Assembly: GCA_034509495.1 (NCBI GenBank)
Contig: CM067522.1
Location: forward strand, 20,955,935-21,019,934
Length of the DNA stretch: 64,000 nucleotides
Reading direction: 5' to 3'
DNA from: Acestrorhynchus altus
Taxonomy: Eukaryota; Chordata; Actinopteri; Characiformes; Acestrorhynchidae
A program made the translations under genes and the position numbers. The notes beneath the pieces are model-generated. The model was not told where the DNA came from and did no database searches. It saw nothing but the letters and a program-made list of their open reading frames with translations. Shown here one piece after another: positions 10,101 through 22,217 of this stretch (position 1 is its first letter; each line of letters begins with the position of its first letter).

Positions 10101-13100
10101 TGTGTCTGTTACTGAGGAGTGGCTTCCATCTGTCCACTCTTCCATACAGACCTGATTGGAGAAACGGTTGTCCTTCTGTAAGGATGACAAAAGCCGTCCT
10201 ACCATGGTCACTCAGTTTGGTCTGGTATCCAGCACTAGGAAGAGTCCTGCTGGTTACAAACTTCTTCCATTTACGGATGATGGAGGCCACTCTGCTCAAT
10301 TCCCCAGATCTGTGTCTCAATACAACCCTGTCTCTGAGGTCTACAGACGATCGTAGACTTGGCTTGGATGGCTTGGATCTTATGAATCCATGGGACCTTA
10401 TATACACAGGTGTATCTTTCAGAATCCTGTCCAATCCAGCTGTAGAAACATCAGTCAAGCTATATTATACGTTTCTAACTATATCACATATCATTCCTGT
10501 TCTACTCCTCCTGCCATCTTGTCTTAGTTTTGTCTATCTTCCATGTGCTTCCGAGCATGTGTTGTGTTGTTGTTTTGGTCTTGTCTCCGCCCTTGCTCCG
10601 CCCATTCCCATCTGCGTCTCATACCCTGCTCATTACCCAGCTCATTCGTTATCAGGTCCAGGTGTGTAATGCTGTCTTGTATTTAAGACCCTCTGTTTCA
10701 GTCTGTCCTTTTCAGTCCTTTGTTTGGCAATCGTGTCGGTTAGTTTATTTATCAGTTTTTCATGATAAGCTCACGTTTTATTTCTATTTTATTTTAAATC
10801 CTAAACCCCTGCATGCATACCTCCCTTCCTTGTCTTTGTCCGCTCAGCGCACAATCGTTACAGTGACATATATACAGTATATCTGAACTTGCCCAATGAA
10901 GAGTGTACCGTCGAAACAATCAAAACAAACGTAAAATGAAATGAAAGTAAAGTTAAATGCCCGAATTTGTTTAAATTGAATCGCCAAAGTCTTCAGCTTG
11001 AGGACTGGATCGGATACACTTTCCTCTCGATTGTTTGGATACATCTTTAACTGCGTCAAGGTGTCCAGGTCCTGCAGCAGCAAAGCACCCAAAAGCATGA
11101 TGCTCCCACCACCATGTTTTACAGGGTTGAAACTGGGATTTTGGTGTTATTATTGATTTTAGGGGAGTAAATATGGCTTTATTTCCTCCCGCTGTCCTAA
11201 TTATTGGGCTGTCGAAAAACATACCTTACATCGAGCTCCTCCAGTGTGTTGTTCTCTTTAAGACCCTCACCCAGAGCCACAGCTCCCTCTTTGCTGAGCC
11301 CATTGTAGGATAGATCCACAACTTGCAAGAATATGTTTGCCTTTAAACATTAAGATCAAGCATTAATGACACCATCATACAGTCGTGCTTGGAAATGATC
11401 CAATATTGAATATCTGTGAGGGCAAAAGTATGTGAACCTTTGCTCTCGGTATGTGGTGTGACTCCTCTCGCGCAACAATAAATGCAACTAAACATTTCCA
11501 GTAAAACAGCTTGGGTTGGTTTGGTGGGTGTTGGTGGGTTTCCTGTCACGAAAGGCTCGGGTCCCCAGCTCCGATACTGTGGCTGAACGAAACCTCCGGC
11601 AGCCAGAACGTTATAAAAACAACGTGTTTGCATAAAGCATAGCCAGCCTGCTCTGAAGTCACCGATTTAGTGTGGACTGCTCTTGGAACGATGCAAAATG
11701 CATCCGTTTTTAATGCTGAGGGACAAAGAGAGATTGAAAAAGCATGCAAACGCCTAAGTAGAGCGTGCTGCTCAGGCCGTGAAGACATGGAAGAAGCTGT
11801 GTTGGTAGGACGTGCTTCCTATTGTTCAGGCCTCCATCAATAAGGCTGGTAGAAGGAGCCTTATTGGAAGGAGTATCAGTATGTGCAGCCACTGGCGCTT
11901 GAAAGTTTCCGATTGCACGGTACGAGATTGTCCTGGCACTTGCAGCTGGTGTGGATTAAGGTTTTAGGTGTTTAATCGCGGTGATTGGGCTGATCGATGT
12001 GGCTGGGCCGGAGTGGCTTCCTGTGGAGCGTGAAATAAGAGTTATCACTTTTACCCCGAGGCCTCGGGCTAAAGCAGTGGCTCCTTTTCCTCGAATGCAG
12101 TTCCAGGCCAGATTGAGTGACTTCAATCCTGTGTTCTCAGCAAGAGCAGCACCCAGAATTTCCCCTAAGGGCGAGAAGAGCGAGAGACTTCTGTAAGAGA
12201 CGGAATGAAGTGCGGCGCAGTCTTTGTGTGTCCTCTAATGTGAAATATCTGCAATGCGATGTGATTATCTGAGGCTTATGAAAGAAAAGGAGGAGAACTA
12301 TTGAATACGCATGCATTACATCTCACTGTCAGCACTTATTAGGCTTCATCATCGGTCACGCTGTGGAAGGATAAACATATGCTCCAGTAGGGCAGAACGG
12401 TAGCTTTAAGAAGATGGAAAGATATTGCCATATGCACCATAGCGGGAGCAACGCCAGTTGGAATGGCTTTATGAATGCATGAATCACTGCCTGCTCACAG
12501 AAGAATTCCTCATGAACGCTCCTGAGCAATATTTGTTGCTTCCTGAATTATATACCTCATTTTCACACTTCTGTCATTCATTGTGCCGTAGCCAGCGGGC
12601 TCTATATCCACAGTCCTCCCACCCGAAACACTTCAGACGCTAGTCTTTAGACATTCACTATATGTGGGATCCACTCTATGGATCCGCAGGGCCGTTCTAA
12701 TCCCCCGTGAACACACAGGCCTACAGTGCAGTCACGCAAAACGCTGTATTCAGTGAATGCTTTAGTCATCTGGAGAGCACGCAAACGTCGATTGGACACT
12801 GTTTTGGGGACGTGAGGTTGAATCTATAACCCACATTTTCAGAGCAGATGCAGAAGTGATAGAATTCCCTACTTGTTTTAACTCTTAGAAGGCAAGATCT
12901 GCACTTCACGGGCAGTTACATGTTGTTTTCTAGGCTTCATAACTCAGGATCAGAGTAACCTACAGAGTAACCTACTGACACGATACTCATATAAACTACA
13001 AACCTGTCCGAGTTTAGATGCTGAAGGAGATTCCAGTGCATGTTTACTGCTCTGTCCACGTGAACATGATCAACCTGTATAGAGACTCTGACTGATCAGA

Positions 13101-13528
13101 GAGAGGGGGCGGGGCTGATGATCAACCTGCATACAGACTCTGACTGATCAGAGAGAGGGGGCGGGGCTGATGATCAACCTGCACACAGACTCTGACTAAT
13201 CAGAGAGAGGGGGCGGGGCTGATGATCAACCTGCACACAGACTCTGACTGATCAGAGAGAGGGGGCGGGGCTGATGATCAACCTGTATACAGACTCTGAC
13301 TGATCAGAGAGAGGGGGCGGGGCTGATGCTCAACCTGCATACAGACTCTGACTGATCAGAGAGAGGGGGCGGGGCTGATTATCACTGAGTCAGATTTTGG
13401 GTTATAAATGAAAATAACAAGGGAGTGGCTGTTTGCTCGCTTTCTTTGCTCACAAATTTCATAATAAAAGTCCTGACAAGGGATAATACTGAAACATACA
13501 TAAATAACAAAATAAAGGATATAAAGCG

Positions 13529-13575
<47 letters not shown>

Positions 13576-16500
13576 AATATCCTTGTCAATCTAATCCCTA
13601 CAAATAACTCAAAATTCTTACATTTTCATCTCAAAAACTCTCTGGATGATCAATTTCCAACAGAATTTTAGTCCTTATGAGCCAGAAACTCAACAGTGCT
13701 AGAGGGTGAGATAGGTCTCCCTCCACCAGGGCCCGAGGAATCAGTGACAGATCATCTAAAAGAGAATGTCTTATGTTCATGGCATTAAGTTCTTCTATAT
13801 CTCTGCATCATATTCCATCTTCCTGCTCATTTGAACCGTCATTTGGACGGAGGCGTATTAAGCAGTTTTTTATGGCCATGGTGATCAACATTATGTACCA
13901 GTCTGAAAATGTTAAACCCTCACTGTTTAATGCATTATTCATGATGCACAATACATCAGAAGACGTTATGTTCTTCAAGTTCTCACAACATGTATAGTCT
14001 CCATCACCAGATGATCCTGCCCTGGGCTACGCAGCCTGCAAACGACTAGAGCATTTTCCCAGACGCACTGCCTGAAACTCACTGTCTTGATTGTATCAGC
14101 CTTGTGAGTTCCTTGATGAAGTCTGAATTCAGAAGAGCACTTGGTTGGTTGCCCTCCAGACAGAGCAAAGCAAAGGCAGGTAGATCCCATCTCATCTCAC
14201 CGTCACACTCATGTAGCTGCTATTATTAGATTGGAATGACCAAACAGCTTGACTTGTATTTGAAATCTGCTCCAGAAAGCTTGGGAGTGGACTTCTATCA
14301 CTACCACTATCATAAGGTACACTGAGCTTCTGAGATGTTTAAAAAAACAATGCATTTTAAGCTGTATTTTCGGGCCAGTCTGCTTTAAAGTCATTGGTTT
14401 TGTGATGTCATAAAAACTGAGGAGTGAACATAGAGCCTAACAACCTGTCACGAAGTCAATACTTTTGTGAGGCCATAAAGATCATCTTTCAGTAACTACA
14501 CTGCTGCCGATCTTTAATACCGGCTACCGGACTGTGTTTCTGATACAGTGTCAGTAACTACACTGCTGATCTTTAATACTGGCTACCGGACTGTGTTTCT
14601 GATACAGTGTCAGTAACTACACTGCTGCTGATCTTTAATACTGGCTACCGGACTGTGTTTCTGATACAGTTTCAGTAACTACACTGCTGATCTTTAATAC
14701 CGGCTACCGGACTGTGTTTCTGATACAGTTTCAGTAACTACACTGCTGCTGATCTTTAATACCGGCTACCGGACTGTGTTTCTGATACAGTTTCAGTAAC
14801 TACACTGCTGCCGATCTTTAATGGTAAGAACGACTAGAACCTTTGTATTATATGGAAGTTTGGAAGGATTAATGAGAACTTGGATCTTTAAATAACATCA
14901 TATAAAACAATATATAATTCTCTTACTAAGACTCTAAATATACTGAAATATACTGATCAGTGTTTCAACACTAGGTTCCAGCTCCTCTTTAGCTCAGGCT
15001 CTACCTGCTGCCTCTCCAAGCTGGTTGTGACTCAGGTCCAGGTTCTGCAGGCTCTGGTTTCTGCTCAGAGCGTCAGCCAGGTGTCTAGCCGCTTTCTCAT
15101 CCAGACAGTTCCCAGAGAGGTTGAGGGACACCAGGGTAGTGTTCTCCAGCAGCATGCTGGCCAGTGCTTTCGCACCATGCTGGCCTAGCTGGTTCTCTGA
15201 CAGGTCAATTTCTGAAAGTGAGTCAGCGACAAACAAATTTACTGTGTGTATCTGTGCAGAAAGACATCATAACCATCTTCAGAAGAATGAAAACACATTT
15301 ATAGTCATGAATAACTGTAATAATATTCATAGTAAAAAATCGTTTTGAATGAACTTAAAATGAAAAGACCGTTACATTCCTTGAACTTTTCCATTGAATG
15401 GACAGTTCTTGCTCTTTAAAGCTGATACACTACATGGACAAAAGTATTGGGAATCCTGATCATTCATTATTTCTTCTGAAATCAAAGATTTTAAAGGGTT
15501 TTATCCTGATTTTGTTGGAGTAATTGTCTCTACTGTCCAGGGAAGAGTAAATAGTTGCACCCAGAAGGACGTGTGGGATTGCAGATCAAGGTGATCAGGA
15601 TCAATAACTGATGATAACTGTAGTCTGATCTGATCAATATTTATTGATCTACTCATACAGAACTCGTGTCTCTCAGTACGGCGTCGGGTTTAACGCAACA
15701 CGCCGGACGTCTCTGCATGGAGTTGTAGAGGTTCCTAATGGTGTCCTGTGATGATCCATCCCAAGAGTAGCACACACAATGTTTTGGGAGGTGGGATCTC
15801 CATGAGCCTTGGACCCCATGACGCTGTCGCCAATTCACTGGCTGATGGTACTGATCTCTGCATACCAGAAACACCCCCACAAGACCTGCCTGATGTTCTG
15901 GAGATGTTCTGACCAGTTTAGAACATCAGTTAGATTTTGGTCTTTTCAGTCTTCTGAGGTGTCCATTCGTCCTGCATCAGCACGTCGATTTCAAGAATGC
16001 ATTGCTCACTTGCCGACTAACGTAGATCACCCCCTTGATGAGCCAGTGGAACCAGAGCATCAGGATCATTCTCTTTTCCAGTGGTTTTAATGTTGTGGCT
16101 GATCTGTGTAATTGTCAGTGGTATTTAAATGCATGATGTGATCAGGTTCTGTGCTTTATGCTGTCTGTCTGAGAGCTGCCTTCAGCGAAAGTATTGCTTA
16201 ATGACAGGAGCCAAGCCGTCACCTTTGTTCTCTAATTCTGGATCAGCGCTGCGAGAAGCTGTGCGAGTCATATTTCAACAAGAGCTGGAGATCTTGCCCT
16301 TTCATTAAATTTGCTGACATACTGAGCAGACCGTAATATGCAGAAAAAAGCAGCAGGAGAAACCCCTCATATGAAGTGTTTGCCTGTTTCAGAAGAGGCG
16401 CCTTCAACCGCACCAACTTCTCTCGAGCACTTGTTAATGAGCGTTTTCCAAAATGTCTATTTTTACCTTCTTTACATTTCACAACATACCACAGCATGAA

Positions 16501-19500
16501 GGAAGGAGCTGAACCTGCAGGTGCAAGGAAGTGTACGCTCATACTGGTCTACCAGCAATGGCAGAAATCCCAGTCTACACGAAATTCCCTGAACATGAAA
16601 ATGATGGGCAGGGACCACCGGCTTGTTTTGTGGCTTGTCAATCATCATCTTGGCAAGAATTGCTTCAAGAGGTCAACACATGTCCTTCATAACCAACTTC
16701 TGAAAGAACACACTACAGGGAACTGCAGACCATCAACATATGGAGCACAGTGGAGACAAAGTAGAGACAGTTACTCCAGCAAAACTAGACTGAGGAACAG
16801 CTTCTTCCCTGAACCTGTAAGACTCTTAAATTCCAAGTAGACAAACCACTGAAGAACACTTCAACTGGACACTTCACCTTTCATCCATGCTGCCGTTTTC
16901 TTTCTCATTAGTCCTAAGATGCTATGATCACACCCATCAGCTCACAACTGTGATTCATATTGTTTATTATATATATAATGTTTAGTTCTAGTTTTCATAT
17001 ATACTGCTGGTTTGGGTGTAACTGGGACCTTGAGTTCATAATTATGTTCCATCTCAGGTACCACACGTGAGTCTCTTGTCTCTTGAATCTTGAAAAACAG
17101 GATAAAGTCTTTTTAATACCCTTGATTTCTAAAGAAACAGTTAATGATCAGGTGTCCCAATACTTCTGTCCATATATTGTATATACAGTTGAGTTACTCA
17201 GGCCACTCCTCTGGTAGGTTCAAATGGACTAACCTTAAATTTACCTACTACAGCTGGACCAGTTCTGTCCCGCAATACACTTCCCATTGTCCTAACCGAC
17301 CCAGTGCCCTAACTGGGCTGTATTTGGCCCAGAATCATCTGCTCTGTAGGACAGACGTTCATCTATTCCAGAACAGCACCTGTGATGTAACAGTTGTCCT
17401 TCAGCATGTCGGCCACAGCCGCCCCGCCTACCCCTTCCATCCAATTATCTCGCAAATTCAGCTTCAGGATGAAGGTATTGGTTACCAAGGGAACCGCCAG
17501 AGCCATGGTTCCCTACAGAGCAGAGTTGTCAACATGTTTCCTGTTGTTTATTTATCTTTGTGATCAATGGTGAACAAAAATAAACCGGTAATGCTTTATT
17601 CATGCACGCTTTCTGTAGTGCCGGAGTTTACCTGAGGACCAAGTCCGTGGTGCACCATGCTCAGTTCGCTCCTGTGCATGTTTCTCAGGAAGTAGGAGGC
17701 AGGGACCACACCCAGCATCTTACACGCCTCTCGGTAGCGAACCTGGCCGGTGGGATCATACTGGGCTTGCTCTTCTGTAACACAACCAGTACATAACATC
17801 TCTCATTCTCCTCAGAGTTTCTGAGGATCCCATCAGTTGGGACATTGGCAACATGGCATTGATCTGTTCACCACATTCCAAATTACCGTATTTTCTGGAC
17901 TATAAGCCACAACTTTTTTTTTCCACACTTTAAACCACGCGGCTTATAATGAGGTGCAGCTTTTTCTTCTTATTTATGTTATTTTGCAGGTTTTGTTTTA
18001 AACTTTGCGGGTGCGGCTTATATTCCGGTGCGGCTTATATTCCGGAAAATACGGTAATATGCAAATGAATGTTTCTCAGATTTTCCAAAAATAAACTCCA
18101 AATTATGCACAATGGAGTTTCAAAATATAGATTCATGAGTCACATGGATGAGTCATAATAAAACAAAATTCTATAGACAAATGTTCTACGTTTTATGCTC
18201 TTTAAGGGTTTTAGATCATATGGATGAGTCACAATAGAAATGTTTCTATAGAATTCTTTTTGCAACCCATTAGCATGTTTGGCACCTGCTGCAGTGATTT
18301 TTCCCTTCTTTGGTCACTGTACTCAGCTGTACTGGTCAGTCTACAGTCTGTACAGGGATTTTTGCCCCTTGGTTTGTAAACAAGAACAGAAATGTCCACC
18401 GAATATCCAAATCCAGGCGCTCACTGCTGTATTTCATTGGACTGAGTGATGATAAACGACCATATAACTTCGGAAATGGAACGTCTCAGCCGTCTGGCAC
18501 CAACTATCACGTGTTGCTTGAAATCTGATCCTTCACAGCGTTCAACCTCACTTGTACAGGTGTGGTCATTCCCAAGCCGTCCCCTGAGGTAACACCACTT
18601 CAGTTTACGCCCTGATATCCCACGACTTTTGGTATTTCAGTGAATTTTCATTGGCAGGACCCTCAGATTGGCTTGGTGACCAGTAGACAGACCAGTATAA
18701 ATGTACTAGATTACACTCGGAGCTGGGTAAGAAATATCAGACATGCTCTGGCTGGTCAGAAACATTTGCAAGGCCAAAAATTGGACAACTGGACTCCCTC
18801 TTCAAAAACCTGCCCCCCTAGAGTCAAGCAGAGCAGAAAAGGGGCTAAAATCAGGGTAAAACTCGTGTAGCGTAACCCAGCTTAAGCAGCATCCTGCTGA
18901 CATTTGGTGGACTCGTTCATTCATCGTCTGCCAGATCGTGATGCGTGATTCATCTTTCCAGAGAACATGTTCCCACTGCTCTTTACATCACTCAAGCCCA
19001 TCATCGCAGACAGTGATCCTGGTGATCCTGCAGCTGAAAGGCCACCGAGACCTCTAGTGACCTGCACACAACCCTGACCTATTGCAACATTGATTGCAAA
19101 CCAGACCTTCTCATCCAGCATCAGTGACGACCTGAGCTCTGCATTACAACACACTCCGTAGTCTGTGTGTGTGTGGAGAGGACTGAGTGTGATTTGGATC
19201 TGGCGAAAATATTGGAACCCAAAAACTGTCCATTTGGAAGGAGACTCTAGAACCCTGTTGGGCCCTTAGCCTGGAGTCTGGAGTTTTCAGTTTTGCAGTT
19301 TTCAGATTCAGTTCCAGTCTATAGCAGTCCAGGTTTCTCATTCTCAACACCACTGCACATGATGGCACCTGTGGTTTGGTCAGAACAGCCTAGATGGTGG
19401 TCAATTTACTGATACGACTGTCCAAGGTGGTCAATCACCAAGGAGGCCTTTGCATTGCATTGTCCCTGATTGAAAATGTGTGGGACGCTATTGGACGCTC

Positions 19501-19989
19501 TATCAACACTCCACCCCTAGCACACCATCTGCAGAACTGAGTGAGAACATTCAAGCTGCATGGGATGGATCATCACAGGACACCATTAGGAACCTCTACA
19601 CCTCCATGCAGAGACGTCTGGCGTGTTGCGTTAAACCCGACGCCGTACTGAGAGACACCACTTCTGTATGAGTAGATCAATAAACATTGATCAGATCAGT
19701 CCTGCACTGTATTTTGAAGATGAGAGTATAAAGTGATCTGCTGGTGAAGTGCAGTCTGTTCGCTGCTTGCTGAAATGAAATGGTGTCATTGGCAAATCAG
19801 ATGCGACAGAGCGCCGTTGTTCGCCATTAAGATGGACAATTATAATAAACGTGGAAAATTCCCAAGACATTCATTAAGCTATGCAGAGGCACGCTGCATT
19901 AATACAGCAGATGGTCATCTGTAATACGCTGAATAAACAGCAGAGAGAGAGACAGAGAGAGACAGATGGAGAGGAAGAGAGACACAGAC

Positions 19990-20020
<31 letters not shown>

Positions 20021-20134
20021 CAGAGACAGAGGTAGAGACAGAGAGAGATGGACAGAGACAGACAGACAGAGAGAGAGAGAGAGACAGAGAGAGAGACACA
20101 GACAGAGAGAGAGAGACAAAGAGAGAGACAGACA

Positions 20135-20168
<34 letters not shown>

Positions 20169-21080
20169 AAGAGAGAGAGACACAGACAGAGAGAGAGAGA
20201 GAGACACAGACAGACAGACAGAAAGAATGTCTGAAATTAAAAGTATGACTCATGACTGTTCGCCCATTTTATTCCCTGTAGAGCATCAACCACACTTTCT
20301 CTCTCTGCCCCTTAGCTTTCTGACACCTCTATAAACAACAATCCCACGCTCTCTCTCTCTCAGTAAGAACTCTCTATATAACCTTCGAGCCCAGCTCTGT
20401 GTCATAACTCATCCGCTGAAACACACCCATCTCTGCGCCGTCCATCAACTTCTCCACTGCTCTGATCACTCTTCTCCATCGCTTCTTCACCTCCATCCTC
20501 CTCCTCCGCCTCACTTTCAGTCACCTCTCCTGCTTCTCGGCCCTGTGACCGCTGGTCTCGATCACCGGGCCTGTGAGAGGAAGCATGCAGGCCTTCAACA
20601 TTTTTGCCTTGGCCAAAGTATTTGGACACCAAGCCATTTTTTTTTGTGTGCAACAAACATGAACCTACTGGCACAAAGCCTAATGCCAGGCCTGAGCTAG
20701 AGGGGTATAAAGCCCTCCAGCTTGAGAGCCAGACTCCTGGAATGACAGGAGCCTCAATCCAGTATCTCACCAACCTCCTGATACTGGATGGTAGAGACAC
20801 ATTGAACTCTTTTACCTTTGAATTATATGTGTTTATGTAGTTGCGCAGTCACACGGATGATACTGGTGAAAATATTACACGGGATTTAATAAATGTGTAA
20901 TATTTAAAAATCTTGGTGACATTTGCCTTTAAAAACTCTTGAACATTTGAAAATTAAAACAGATTAAATTCAAGTTCAGTGATGAAAATCTGTGGTTTAA
21001 CACAAAAAAGCCTGAAGTGAAACATCTGGGCTTCTCAGGAAAAGTAAACTTAGTCTGAGTGAATGACTTTGTAATTTGGA

Positions 21081-21178
<98 letters not shown>

Positions 21179-22170
21179 TATTATTATTATTATTATTATT
21201 ATTATAAATTAAATAATTCTAATCCATAAATTCTAATGAGAAAGGTTTCTCCTCTGGCAGGGTTTGCAGGAGGTGGATGAAAATGCAAAATGGATGGAAA
21301 CAGGAGGAAGACACTAATGACAGGAGACAAAGCACATGGTTCTGTAACTTGAGTCGTCATTAAACACCCTTAAAAGACAAGGCAGAATGGAGAGAGAGAG
21401 AGATGTCTCCTCTGTCTTCCTGTCTCTCATCATTGTTGTCTTTTCCCCATGTGCTCCTGAGCACATGTGTCTTGTTTTGGTCCTGTCTCCGCCCTTGCTC
21501 CGCCCATTCCCATCTGCGTCTCATTGGTTACTCCGCCCATTCGTTATCAGGTCCAGGTGTGGTTAATGTTGTCCTGTTATTTAAGACCCTCTGTTTCAGT
21601 CAGTCCTTTGTCATGTCTGTCTGTCTCCACGCAGTCTGTCTGTCTGTCTGTCTGTGTTTGTATCCACAGTTTGCTTCCTTTGTTATTAAATAATCCAAAA
21701 CCCCTGCAGATACGTCCCTCTCGCTCGTCTGTCCGGCGAACGCTCATCATTTTAAGAGAACTCAGTTCCTGGATTAGAGTTTTAATATTTGAATGTTTGA
21801 AACTTTTGTTAAATGTAATTTTTAAATTCTGCTTAAATGTATTTTAAGCATAAAATATCAACTATTTACAAGATTTATTACATTTAAATTCAAAATGACT
21901 TTATAAAATAATTTTCAAATAAAGAAAAACCGAATCTTACTTTCACTGGGAAACGCAGACGATTCAGTCGTGGCCTAAATTCATATTTCTGAGTTTTCTG
22001 TGATGTTGAACAATAACAGCAAATTCCTCCGGATCACATTTTATAAAAATGAATTACATTATTTATGAATTACACCATCAAATGTCATTTCAGTTCTCAC
22101 TTCTGTAAAGTTGGCCAGGTTTAACCCTTGTCTTAAGGGTCAAAAATGACCTGCCACTTCATTTAATTGC

Positions 22171-22217
<47 letters not shown>

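Noticed and set aside
10100..10669. 189-codon plus-strand open frame
   Set aside because: It lies across a decayed minus-strand Tc1 element and a dispersed repeat; there is no domain and it is a chance frame.
10490..10865. Solo LTR of a retrovirus-like element
   Set aside because: LTR-like composition and two copies, but no TG..CA ends, target duplication or primer-binding site seen; kept only as a dispersed repeat.
13069..13380. CRISPR-like array
   Set aside because: Direct repeats are head-to-tail with no spacers, in animal DNA inside a dispersed repeat: a minisatellite.
19881..20334. Overlapping open frames of about 80-122 codons on both strands
   Set aside because: They are translations of a GA/GACA simple repeat (Arg/Glu or Ser/Leu runs), not genes.
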